Positions 14,976-23,220 of a stretch of DNA of 36,231 nt are shown in pieces. The notes beneath the pieces are model-generated. The model was not told the DNA's origin and made no database searches. It was given only the letters and a program-made list of their open reading frames with translations. The stretch is from Gammaproteobacteria bacterium. Its GTDB lineage: Bacteria > Pseudomonadota > Gammaproteobacteria > SZUA-21. A program made the translations under genes and the position numbers. The stretch spans positions 1 through 36,231 of the forward strand of contig QILK01000142.1 of NCBI GenBank assembly GCA_003233345.1, in the 5' to 3' direction. Each line of letters begins with the position of its first letter. The stretch's first letter is position 1.

Positions 14976-16337
14976 ATGAACTCGTTATTTTTACGAACAC
15001 TACTAATATCTTCCGTTGTTTTTATCAGTGCTTGCAGTAAAAATGACGGCTCAGAAGGTTCAAGCACTAAGCACGATGAGAAAGGCCATAAACATTCTGC
15101 AAATGAAAAACAGGAGCAAGGAAAAGGCAAGGCTGAACATAATCATAAGGAAGGTGAAAAACACCAGCAAGGCGAGGACTCAGGACACAAGAAAGATAAA
15201 CCTAAAAATAATGCGAGCGCAGGCCACAAGAAAGACGACGGACACAATCACGGAAGTAGTAAAGAGAAAGGTAAAAAAGGTGACGGCCACGATCATAAAG
15301 AAGAAGAAGAAGAAAATGTTGTAAAGCTTAACACTAAAAAAAGAAAATTGGCTGGTATATTAACGCTAGCACTCAACAATAATAATATCTCAGAGCAATT
15401 TTCAACGACCGGGGAAGTTAAAATAGATTCCTATGCTTCTGCCAATATTACAACGCGTATTCAAGCACAAGTCGTAAAAAGAATCGTTAAACGCGGCGCG
15501 ACAGTGAAAAAAAACCAGCCAATGGTTGTTTTGTCCAGTGTACAAATGGCCGAAGCGCAAGCCGGTTTATTACTTGCAGAGCAGGAGTGGCGTCGTGTCA
15601 AGATATTGGGTAAAAGTGTCGTATCCGCCAGGAGAATAAATGAAGCAAAAATAAAATATCAGTTGGCATTTGCAAAGGTTCAGGCTTTTGGTATGACACA
15701 AAAACAAATTATGACTCTTCTCAAAACCAAGGACGCCAAAAATGCAAATGGTACCTTTACACTTATCTCAACAATAGACGGAACTGTTATCCATGATAAA
15801 TTTATCGAAGGGGAAGTAATAGAACCAGGAAAATTATTATATAGAATTACAAATGAGTCTAAAGTATGGGTCGAAGCCCATGTCAAACCGGAGCAAATTA
15901 AAAAACTCAAGGTGGGTACAGTTGCAAAGGTCAAAGCTAAATCTAATACGGTAGGAGCAAAAATCATTCAGCTACCGCATATGGTAGATGAAAAAACAAG
16001 AACAATTCCGGTACGTTTATCGGTTGATAATAAAAACGATGATTTACATGCAGGCGAATTTGTAACAGTTACTTTTGTTTCTGAACCAACAAAAAATAAC
16101 GAAAACATCAGGGTTCCAACCGCCGCAGTCGTCAGGAACGCTAAAGGCAAGTGGCGAGTATTTGTAGAAAAAGCGCCTAATCAGTTTTCGCCTGTGAACG
16201 TTGTCATTGTTAAAAATGACGGCGACGATGTTTTAATCAAAGGGTCATTATCAGATAACACTAGCATCGTGGTAAAAGGAGCGTTCTTCCTGCAATCCGA
16301 ACTCTCTAAAAGTGGTTTCCACGTTCATAATCATTAA
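14976..16337 (+). CDS. czcB: RND periplasmic adaptor lipoprotein with His-rich N-terminus (CzcB-like)
   Basis: Membrane-fusion protein, 453 aa, joining the CzcA-like pump to the channel. It is a lipoprotein (lipobox FISAC, Cys20). Residues 30-110 are low-complexity, with about twelve His plus Lys, Glu and Gly (for example GHNHG and GDGHDHKEEEEE), a likely Zn/Co-binding tail. The adaptor core follows: a lipoyl half-motif around VVKRIVKRGATVKKNQPMVVLSS, a short hairpin, the STIDGTVI segment, a beta-barrel and a C-terminal domain. CzcB proteins often carry His-rich N-termini, supporting Zn/Co/Cd rather than Cu. The pump gene starts 21 bp after its stop. Confidence 0.9.
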   Translation: MNSLFLRTLLISSVVFISACSKNDGSEGSSTKHDEKGHKHSANEKQEQGKGKAEHNHKEGEKHQQGEDSGHKKDKPKNNASAGHKKDDGHNHGSSKEKGKKGDGHDHKEEEEENVVKLNTKKRKLAGILTLALNNNNISEQFSTTGEVKIDSYASANITTRIQAQVVKRIVKRGATVKKNQPMVVLSSVQMAEAQAGLLLAEQEWRRVKILGKSVVSARRINEAKIKYQLAFAKVQAFGMTQKQIMTLLKTKDAKNANGTFTLISTIDGTVIHDKFIEGEVIEPGKLLYRITNESKVWVEAHVKPEQIKKLKVGTVAKVKAKSNTVGAKIIQLPHMVDEKTRTIPVRLSVDNKNDDLHAGEFVTVTFVSEPTKNNENIRVPTAAVVRNAKGKWRVFVEKAPNQFSPVNVVIVKNDGDDVLIKGSLSDNTSIVVKGAFFLQSELSKSGFHVHNH

Positions 16338-16358
16338 TTCAAACGGTTTCCTTATAAT

Positions 16359-19300
16359 ATGCTAAATAAAATAATCGATTTCGCGGTAATAAACCGTCTT
16401 GTTGTTTTGATCGCGCTAATGGTCGTTTTGGTGGGTGCGGCCATGACAATACCCAATCTAAATCTCGATGCCTTTCCTGATGTGACTAATGTACAAGTCA
16501 CTATTAACACTGAAGCAAGAGGATTGGCTTCTGAAGAAGTTGAGCAACTTATCACTTATCCAATTGAAGCGGTAATGTATAGCATGCCCGACGTTGAAGA
16601 GGTTAGGTCTATTTCAAAAACCGGGCTCTCAGTCATCACCGTTGTTTTTAAAGAAGGCACTGACATATATTTCGCAAGACAACTGGTATTTGAAAATCTT
16701 GCGACGGCAAAAGAGCAAATTCCAAAAGGTATTGGAACGCCAGGTATTGGGCCCAATACCTCCGGCCTGGGTCAGATCTTTCAATATACGTTACGTTCTA
16801 AAGTACCGGGACAATATAACTCAATGGCTCTTCGCAGCATCAACGACTGGGTAGTCAAACTCGCGTTAATGCCGGAAGAAGGTGTCACTGAAGTTTTGTC
16901 ATTTGGCGGAAAAGTAAAGCAATACCAAGTGTTACTTGATCCAAATCGCCTGCTTTCTTTTGATCTAAAAATCGGTGAGGTACTCGAAAAAATAGAAAAA
17001 AACAACAGAAACGCCGGCGGTTGGTATATGGACCGTGGTGCTGAACAGTTGGTGATTCGCGGCGTTGGCTGGATTAGATCCGGGAAAAACGGAATAAAAG
17101 ATATTGAAGAAATTCCACTTAAAACACGCGACGGCACAGTTGTCCGTGTAAAAGATGTCGCAAAGGTCAAGTTTGGCGCTGAGATACGACAAGGCGCAGT
17201 GACTATGACTACTAAGTCAGCCAGTGGTAAAGCAATACCACAAGGCGAAGTGGTGGTCGGTATAGTATTAAAACGCTTGGGCGCCAATACAAAGTCCACC
17301 ATTGATGGTGTTAAAAAGCGAATGGAAAATCTGAAAAGGACTTTACCTGATGGCATTATACTAGAACCGTTCTATGACCAGGCAGACTTGGTTAATAAAG
17401 CGGTGACTACAGTTGTCGACGCATTGTTGACCGCTTTTGTTCTGATAGTCATTATATTGATATTATTTTTACTAAACCTACGCGTGACTTTCCTGGTATT
17501 ACTTTCCATCCCGGTCTCCGGTGGTATCGCATTAATGATCATGTCGTACTGGGGTATCTCGGCAAACTTGATGACGCTTGGTGGGCTAACAATCGCAATC
17601 GGCATGATGGTCGATGGCTCGGTTGTGATGATGGAAAATATATTCAGCCATATCAGTAAAAAACAAAACGCCTCGCCAGACATCCCTGATGGCACTTTGG
17701 ATTCGGGTGTTAGCACTGATTCAAAGGCCAACAATATTGCATTACGGATACAGGAGGCGTGCAAAGAAGTGGGGCGCCCAGTTTTTTTTGCAGTGTTAAT
17801 AGTCTGTATCACTTTCGCTCCTTTATTTACGCTCGAAGGCGTAGAGGGTAAAATGTTCCAACCAATGGCAGTCTCCATTGTTTTGGCAATGTTTGCATCA
17901 CTTGTTGTTGCTATTTTATTTATCCCGGCACTGGCAACCTATACCTTTCGAAAAGAAATCGTGGAAAAGAAAAGCCCGATCTTTGTGCCGCTGGAACGCC
18001 TTTATCAAAAAACACTTAAATTTGTTCTTAAACGACCCAAGCTAGTCACACTAGTATCTCTCGGTTTATTTTTGGGAACCATGGCGGTCACTCCCCTGCT
18101 GGGTACTGAATTTGTCCCTGAGCTGGAGGAAGGTACGCTTAACGTCCGTGTCACCCTAGCCCCCTCTTCGAGTTTAAAAACCGCATTGGAAGTATCCAAA
18201 AAACTCGAAGCCAAATTAATAGACTTTCCTGAAGTCACTTATGTATCGAGCCGAATTGGACGTGCTGAAATTGGTGGCGACCCGGAACCCGTCTCGAACG
18301 TAGAGATCTATATAGGTCTCAAACCGGTTGCTGAATGGACCTCTGCCAACAATCGAATTGACTTGCAAAAACTGATGGAAAAGAAAATGTCTCAACATAC
18401 TGGTTTACTGTTGACCTTTTCGCAACCAATCGCCACCCGCGTGGATGAACTGTTATCCGGTGTCAAAGCCCAACTCGCGATAAAATTATTTGGTCCTGAT
18501 CTAAAAATTCTTGCGGAAAAAGGCAAAGAGATTGAGGCGTTGGTTAAACCACTGAGAGGTGCACGTGGCGTGGCCATGGAACAGGTCGTCGGTGAGGCAC
18601 AATTGCTTGTTGAGCCGATCAGGACTGAGTTATCCCGATATGGAATTTCCGTTGCGACAATGATGTCCCTTGTGTCCGATGCCATTGGCGGGCAGTCGGC
18701 AGGACAGGTCATTAGTGGTAACGAACGATATGATATTTATGTACGATTAGCGCCAAATCATCGCAAAAACATCTCATCTATTAATAAATTACTCATTAAG
18801 TCTCCGACGGGTGCTTTAGTCGAATTAGGAAAACTGGCAAAGGTCTCCATCAAGGAAGGACCCCCGCAAATCAGACGGGATGACGTACAGAGGCGCGTAG
18901 TGATACAAACTAATCTTGAAGGAAGAGATATGGGTGGATTTGTACAAGAGATTAAAGAAAAGATTAAGAAAAACATTAAATTCCCTCTCGGGTATCGGGT
19001 TGAATACGGGGGGCAGTTTAAAAATCAGGAGCGAGCGCAAAAACGCCTAATGATTGTGGTACCCATATCATTGGGACTGATCTTCTTGTTACTTTACTTT
19101 GCGTTTGGCTCGATTGGTCAAGCTATGTTAATAATGATTAATGTACCACTCGCACTCATTGGTGGTGTAGCGGCATTATTTATTTCTGGACAATATTTAT
19201 CTGTACCCGGCTCTATTGGTTTTATTACACTATTTGGCGTCGCAGTATTGAATGGGGTCGTCATGGTAAATTCGATTAATCAACGCATCTCTGATAATAC

Positions 19301-19553
19301 TGATATTACCATGGCAGTCTATCATGGAGCGTTATCTCGCTTACGCCCAGTTTTAATGACCGCTGTGACCACAATTTTGGGTTTAGCTCCCATGATGCTG
19401 GCAACGGGCGTCGGTTCAGAAGTTCAGCGGCCATTGGCAACCGTAGTGGTGGGCGGTATATTTACTGCGACGCTTCTGACACTTATTGTTTTACCAGTAC
19501 TTTATAAAAAGTTTTCGAAGGCCAAGTTACTGTTACATGATATTAAGATATAA
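16359..19553 (+). CDS. czcA: HME-RND Zn/Co/Cd-type efflux pump (CzcA-like)
   Basis: Proton-driven heavy-metal RND pump of 1064 aa, with the proton-relay segment GMMVDGSVVMMENIF. The positions that hold Cu(I)-binding methionines in CusA are different here: LNVRVTLAP, SNVEIYIGL and ATRVDELLSG. The last is the pattern typical of Zn/Co/Cd/Ni pumps. A short hydrophilic insert with NASPDIPDGTLDSGVSTDS lies after the relay helix. It is the last gene of the second RND operon; a 12-bp palindrome (19555-19566) follows the stop. Which divalent metal is preferred cannot be read from sequence. Confidence 0.93.
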   Translation: MLNKIIDFAVINRLVVLIALMVVLVGAAMTIPNLNLDAFPDVTNVQVTINTEARGLASEEVEQLITYPIEAVMYSMPDVEEVRSISKTGLSVITVVFKEGTDIYFARQLVFENLATAKEQIPKGIGTPGIGPNTSGLGQIFQYTLRSKVPGQYNSMALRSINDWVVKLALMPEEGVTEVLSFGGKVKQYQVLLDPNRLLSFDLKIGEVLEKIEKNNRNAGGWYMDRGAEQLVIRGVGWIRSGKNGIKDIEEIPLKTRDGTVVRVKDVAKVKFGAEIRQGAVTMTTKSASGKAIPQGEVVVGIVLKRLGANTKSTIDGVKKRMENLKRTLPDGIILEPFYDQADLVNKAVTTVVDALLTAFVLIVIILILFLLNLRVTFLVLLSIPVSGGIALMIMSYWGISANLMTLGGLTIAIGMMVDGSVVMMENIFSHISKKQNASPDIPDGTLDSGVSTDSKANNIALRIQEACKEVGRPVFFAVLIVCITFAPLFTLEGVEGKMFQPMAVSIVLAMFASLVVAILFIPALATYTFRKEIVEKKSPIFVPLERLYQKTLKFVLKRPKLVTLVSLGLFLGTMAVTPLLGTEFVPELEEGTLNVRVTLAPSSSLKTALEVSKKLEAKLIDFPEVTYVSSRIGRAEIGGDPEPVSNVEIYIGLKPVAEWTSANNRIDLQKLMEKKMSQHTGLLLTFSQPIATRVDELLSGVKAQLAIKLFGPDLKILAEKGKEIEALVKPLRGARGVAMEQVVGEAQLLVEPIRTELSRYGISVATMMSLVSDAIGGQSAGQVISGNERYDIYVRLAPNHRKNISSINKLLIKSPTGALVELGKLAKVSIKEGPPQIRRDDVQRRVVIQTNLEGRDMGGFVQEIKEKIKKNIKFPLGYRVEYGGQFKNQERAQKRLMIVVPISLGLIFLLLYFAFGSIGQAMLIMINVPLALIGGVAALFISGQYLSVPGSIGFITLFGVAVLNGVVMVNSINQRISDNTDITMAVYHGALSRLRPVLMTAVTTILGLAPMMLATGVGSEVQRPLATVVVGGIFTATLLTLIVLPVLYKKFSKAKLLLHDIKI

Positions 19554-19676
19554 TCTCTATATAGAGGAGTGGGTAAAATTTTTTAAAATAATATTACTTT
19601 AAATTAGCCATCGAATTGATGTAAAATAGTTATTCAACTAACGACTAATATCAACACCTTATTGGAGGTAATTAAA

Positions 19677-19988
19677 ATGAAATATAAAAATATACTTTGC
19701 TTGGGGCTGGCCGTTTTTGCGTTTAATGTAACGCTAGTCAACAGTGCATCTGCAGGTGATAACCCGGCTAAATCAATTATACATAATGCCATTGACGTGG
19801 CTTATGATAGCCACGGTTATAATCGTCATGGATACAATCGTCATGGATACAACCGGCACGGATATAACCGCCATGGACGTAACCGTCATGGATACAATCG
19901 TCATGGCTATAACAGGCACGGATATAACCGCCATGGACGTAACCGTCATGGACACTATAATCGACGTTATCATAGAAGGGCCCACTAG
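19677..19988 (+). CDS. Exported His-repeat protein with (Y/R)NRHG pentapeptides
   Basis: A 103-aa protein with a Sec signal peptide (KYKNILCLGLAVFAFNVTLVNSASA). The mature part is dominated by pentapeptides: nine NRHG units, seven preceded by Tyr and two by Arg, then a basic HYNRRYHRRAH tail. One His every five residues suggests metal binding or a structural coat, but no function is known. The ATG at 19677 is chosen because GGAGG (19664-19668) fits it; an upstream in-frame TTG at 19662 overlaps that site. It has its own upstream region of about 120 bp. The NRHG motif also occurs in the minus-strand protein at 2425. Confidence 0.7.
   Translation: MKYKNILCLGLAVFAFNVTLVNSASAGDNPAKSIIHNAIDVAYDSHGYNRHGYNRHGYNRHGYNRHGRNRHGYNRHGYNRHGYNRHGRNRHGHYNRRYHRRAH
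19812..19955 (+). repeat. 15-bp tandem repeat with 60-bp higher-order period
   Basis: DNA coding for the NRHG repeats. The basic unit is 15 bp, and two successive 60-bp blocks (19824-19883 and 19884-19943) are nearly identical, with only a few differences around 19907-19915. A third block starts at 19944 and breaks off. This indicates recent block duplication and likely length variation between strains. Confidence 0.8.
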
Positions 19989-20300
19989 ACCCATCCAATA
20001 AAAACTCACGAATAATTCCCGTATTTTTAGTTTCTGAACTTACGGGAATCATTCGCCCAATCATGCTACTTCATAAATAGTAATGCGTTTTTGAAAGACT
20101 GCACCGACCCTTATCTAAATTATTTATTAAATTTATATGGATGTATATACACCTTAAACCCGGCGTACTTTATAAAAAGCGGATACAACTCGGACAGCTT
20201 GTCAAATCAATTTTTTGGGTTTCATGTTTCATAACCTGTATACACACACCTTATATTTTAATATGTCAAGGTCTCGGGATTTTGTAGTTTAACAAAATTA
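19989..20300. other. Gene-free interval between convergent His-repeat gene and ada
   Basis: 312 bp without a credible gene. A hairpin at 20010-20054 pairs GAAT-a-ATTCCCGTA with TACGGGAAT-c-ATTC (one mismatch, 17-base loop) and may end transcription of the His-repeat gene, although no U-run follows. A smaller one, ATTTTGT-agttta-ACAAAAT (20279-20298), lies just past the ada stop. Short palindromes TGTATATACA (20142-20151) and TGTATACA (near 20237) are also present. Confidence 0.45.
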
Positions 20301-21356
20301 CTAGGCTCTCGCGGTAACATTAGCCTTCTCAAAGTCGAGCAACCATTTTTTTCGGTATAACCCTCCACCATAACCGGCTAAACCACCATCCGCACTAATC
20401 ACTCGATGACACGGAATGATAATACCAATTCGATTGCGGCCATTTGCGCTGCCCACAGCTCTAATCGCTTTCGCGTTACCAAGCGCGATTGCTTGCTGCT
20501 TATACGAACGTGTCTCGCCGTATGGAATTGCCACAAGCATTTTCCAAACCAATTGTTGAAATTGAGTACCGGGACTGTGTAGCGGTACGGTAAACTTCTG
20601 TCGCTGACCAGCGAAATACTCCTGGATCTCTGCTTGCGCCTGATCCAAGTAAGGACTTGTGCCCGGAAGAATTACTGCATCGAGCCTCTTGCATAGATCC
20701 TTAAACTCAGTTTCCAACATTCTGCGATCAGTAAATTCTAACAGGCATATACCTTGATGACTCGCGCAAACAAACATAGGACCAATGGGCGTGGTGAAAC
20801 GTGCAATATTTAAGACAGACTTTTGTTTACCACTCGTTGGCGGCACACCAAAAATTGAACGATAACATTCATTAAAGGCACTAAGCGATTCATATCCACT
20901 GTCCATTGCCGAGTGAGTGACTGTGCTACCTGCATTAATGCTATTAAAGGCTGCATTGATTCGTAGCAATCTTTGGTAAGCGTGAAAAGTCATGCCATGA
21001 TATTTTTTAAACCACCTTCTAATCTGACTGGGTTCGATATTTCTTTGCTTTAAGTTATAATCCTTGATCCGCAAATTGGGATTTTCATGCAGGTCCTTAA
21101 TGACGTGTTTTACATAGTCCGGGGTTTCGTTTTGCTTTTCCATAGGCTTACAGACCTTGCATGGCCGGTATCCATTTTGCAGCGCCTCCAGCGCTGAATG
21201 ATAGAAAACCACATTTTCCGGCTTCGGCTTCCGCGCGGTACATGAAGGCCGACAAAAAATCCCCGTTGTCTTGACAGCGGTGATAAATATCCCTTCAAAA
21301 GAAGAATTTTTTTTACCAATTGCATTATACTTTTCCTGAAATGTCAGATTACTCAT
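20301..21356 (-). CDS. ada: Bifunctional methylated-DNA methyltransferase and transcriptional activator Ada
   Basis: DNA alkylation repair and response regulator, 351 aa (E. coli Ada 354). The N-terminal zinc domain has Cys35, Cys39, Cys66 and Cys69, matching E. coli Cys38, 42, 69 and 72. Cys35 would accept methyl groups from phosphotriesters and switch the protein to an activator. An AraC-type helix-turn-helix region occupies about 85-185. The C-terminal O6-methylguanine methyltransferase domain ends with the active-site motif IPCHRVI. No clear Ada box (AAT-N6-GCAA) was found upstream. It is functionally unrelated to its metal-resistance neighbours and transcribed against them. Confidence 0.95.
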   Translation of the reverse strand: MSNLTFQEKYNAIGKKNSSFEGIFITAVKTTGIFCRPSCTARKPKPENVVFYHSALEALQNGYRPCKVCKPMEKQNETPDYVKHVIKDLHENPNLRIKDYNLKQRNIEPSQIRRWFKKYHGMTFHAYQRLLRINAAFNSINAGSTVTHSAMDSGYESLSAFNECYRSIFGVPPTSGKQKSVLNIARFTTPIGPMFVCASHQGICLLEFTDRRMLETEFKDLCKRLDAVILPGTSPYLDQAQAEIQEYFAGQRQKFTVPLHSPGTQFQQLVWKMLVAIPYGETRSYKQQAIALGNAKAIRAVGSANGRNRIGIIIPCHRVISADGGLAGYGGGLYRKKWLLDFEKANVTARA

Positions 21357-21572
21357 TGGTATTATCTCATTAGTTTGCTATTCCAGAACTTAACATATGT
21401 GTGATTAACTGCTAGCGAAAAATTGACAAGTATATTTACCCATCAATAAAATCCACTAAATGTATTTGGAAGAAAGCATCTCGGATTTAATGCAGGGAAT
21501 TTTGATCCACATCATCGCAATAAAAATCTAAATCACTACTATACATTAATAACTCTTTCAAACTGGAATAAT

Positions 21573-22487
21573 ATGCTATTTGAAATAAGTGGTATCACTA
21601 CCAACCCGTTAACGCCGGTGGTATGGGGTATACTGGTTGGCTTGGTATTTTCATTAGTGGGTGCCGCCGGCGGCATCCTGTCATCCGTTGGGCTAATCTC
21701 GGTCTTTGGCATAAAAGACGTGAACCTGGTAAAACCAATGGCACAAGCGTTAACGCTGGTATCGCCGTTAGTATCGGTACCCGCATACTGGAAGCAATGT
21801 CGCGTGGTTTTTGCGCTGGCTTTTATACTCGGTGCAGGTGGTATTATCGGTGCTACCGTCGGTAGTTCGCTATCGTTCAGCTACCTAAATGAACTAACGC
21901 TGTTTACACCACTATTCGGCGTATTGGTTTTGTTTATCGCGTTACAGATTATCTGGAAACTGCTTTATTCCCGGCGGGCGGCAAAAAATACAACAGAACG
22001 CGCCGCTGCGCATTTTATTGATACCATCGCCCAAGGTCACCCACCCTGTGATGATGGTGTAAAAGTCAGGTTATATTCATTAACAAAATATCAATTTGAG
22101 TTTGGTGGAGAACGGTTTCAATTTAACCCGTTTTATCCATTTTTTGTGGGTATGGGTATCGCCATTATTTCTTCTGCGTTTGGGGTAGGCGGAGGGTTTT
22201 TACTCGTCCCCTTTATGTCTATCCTATTACGTTTGCCAATGGCGATCATCGCCGGAACCTCCGCGCTGGCAATACTGATCCACTCAACGATCTCCATTGC
22301 AAATTATATGCGACTGGGTGTGTCACTAGACTACATGTTATTAATGTTATTGCTTGGTGGCACCATCGTTGGCTCTTACTTGGGCCCGCTTATCAGCCGC
22401 TATTTTAAAGAGGCTTGGTTAAAGATGGTACTGGTGGCGATACTTATTCTAATTGGCTTACGCTATACCGGGATCTTGGTAATTTGA
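21573..22487 (+). CDS. TauE/SafE-family membrane permease
   Basis: Polytopic membrane protein of 304 aa in the sulfite exporter TauE/SafE (DUF81) family. It shows the internal twofold repeat typical of the family: GLVFSLVGAAGGILSSVGLI near the N-terminus and the matching SSAFGVGGGFLLVP in the second half. A hydrophilic loop (about residues 130-180) separates the halves. Family members move sulfite, sulfoacetate or other small organosulfur anions; the substrate here is unknown. A possible promoter TTGACA (21422-21427) lies upstream, about 150 bp before the start, and the gene is followed by the MerR-type promoter of the next cluster. The relation to copper handling is only positional. Confidence 0.85.
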   Translation: MLFEISGITTNPLTPVVWGILVGLVFSLVGAAGGILSSVGLISVFGIKDVNLVKPMAQALTLVSPLVSVPAYWKQCRVVFALAFILGAGGIIGATVGSSLSFSYLNELTLFTPLFGVLVLFIALQIIWKLLYSRRAAKNTTERAAAHFIDTIAQGHPPCDDGVKVRLYSLTKYQFEFGGERFQFNPFYPFFVGMGIAIISSAFGVGGGFLLVPFMSILLRLPMAIIAGTSALAILIHSTISIANYMRLGVSLDYMLLMLLLGGTIVGSYLGPLISRYFKEAWLKMVLVAILILIGLRYTGILVI

Positions 22488-22526
22488 ACTAATTTATTTT
22501 TCTTGGAATATAGAGGAATATCTAAC

Positions 22527-22557
22527 TTGACTTGCGAGTAACTCACAAGTTTATACT
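22527..22557 (+). promoter_or_regulatory. MerR-family metal-responsive promoter with 19-bp spacer and central dyad
   Basis: The -35 TTGACT (22527-22532) and -10 TATACT (22552-22557) are separated by 19 bp, longer than the normal 17. Over this gap lies a near-perfect dyad, ACTTGCGAGT-A-ACTCACAAGT (22530-22550, one mismatched pair). This is the architecture of promoters distorted by MerR, ZntR, PbrR, CadR or CueR. The AGT-A-ACT centre closely resembles the PbrR-type operator. It drives the YHS/DUF5676 cluster. No merR-like gene is in the window. Confidence 0.8.
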
Positions 22558-22598
22558 ATTAGCATCAATAAACAACTAGCGTTAAGGAGGGTAATAAG

Positions 22599-22880
22599 AT
22601 GGAAGGTCTTTTCAGTCTATTATTTTTCGCCATATTCTTTTATGTCATGATGCGTTTCGGCTGTGGCAAACACATGACTCACGGCCATCACAGTTCAAAC
22701 AAAGGCAAATCAGACGATCAAATCAATCACCTAGACCCGGTATGTGGTATGCAAGTCAAACCCGAAGAAGGTTATGGAAAAATGCACCAGGGTCATTTAG
22801 TCCGGTTTTGCTCCAAGTCCTGTCTCGAAAAATTTGAAGCAAATCCAGAACGTTATCCACTAAAGGAGGTCAAATCATGA
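22599..22880 (+). CDS. Small membrane-anchored YHS-domain protein
   Basis: A 93-aa protein with an N-terminal membrane segment (LFSLLFFAIFFYVMMRFG, residues 4-21), a short His-rich stretch (HMTHGHHS) and a C-terminal YHS domain. The YHS domain has DPVCGMQV and FCSKSCLEKFEANPERY, three Cys suited to copper or another soft metal. A strong GGAGG precedes the ATG. It is first behind the MerR-type promoter, and its stop overlaps the next start (ATGA). The probable role is to bind metal at the membrane for the P1B-ATPase, whose own N-terminus is a YHS domain; this is inference. Confidence 0.82.
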   Translation: MEGLFSLLFFAIFFYVMMRFGCGKHMTHGHHSSNKGKSDDQINHLDPVCGMQVKPEEGYGKMHQGHLVRFCSKSCLEKFEANPERYPLKEVKS

Positions 22881-23167
22881 ACAAAGGTATCTCACTTGTC
22901 GCGTTAGGTCATGCCACCAGCTTGTTTCTGGCTATCACCTTTACTTTCTGTGTTGCATTTGATTATTTTTTTCCCGAACAGGCAATGTTCGGCGCCTGGC
23001 AAAAATTGTTACCGGGTTTTGATGGTATCAACTTAAAAAGTTATTTTATCGGGTTAATTCAAACCTATGGGTATGGTTGGTATATCGCGCTAATATGGGC
23101 TCCACTGTATAACTTTTTCTGCGCTCGATCATACGCAAAAATTAATAAAAATTTAACGGGAGAATAG
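22877..23167 (+). CDS. DUF5676 family small membrane protein
   Basis: A 96-aa protein with two membrane segments (about residues 8-30 and 66-86) around a loop with FFPEQAMFGAWQKLLPGFDGI. The layout and the GFDG...GYGWYIA pattern match the DUF5676 family, often found beside YHS proteins and copper ATPases. Function unknown. It overlaps the YHS gene by 4 bp, with AAGGAGG ahead of its start, so the two are surely co-translated. Confidence 0.78.
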   Translation: MNKGISLVALGHATSLFLAITFTFCVAFDYFFPEQAMFGAWQKLLPGFDGINLKSYFIGLIQTYGYGWYIALIWAPLYNFFCARSYAKINKNLTGE

Positions 23168-23220
23168 TTAATAAATCCAGATAGGCAAATGCTAGAATCA
23201 ACAGGCCATAAGGAATCGCT

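Noticed and set aside
15016-15324. 102-codon Lys-rich plus frame inside czcB
   Set aside because: A frame-shifted reading of the low-complexity His/Lys region of czcB; no start signal.
16781-17356. 191-codon minus-strand frame opposite czcA
   Set aside because: The longest shadow frame, but it lies wholly inside a well-conserved RND pump gene and shows no family features.
19824-19955. Possible CRISPR-like array
   Set aside because: The 15-bp units are contiguous with no unique spacers and are in frame within a coding sequence.
19744-20064. Frames made of Met/Asp/Thr/Val repeats on both strands over the NRHG repeat
   Set aside because: Alternative readings of the 15-bp tandem repeat. Only the NRHG frame has a signal peptide and a ribosome binding site.
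21357-21572. Ada box (AAT-N6-GCAA) for autoregulation of ada
   Set aside because: No convincing match in the expected position on the minus strand, so Ada autoregulation is not claimed.
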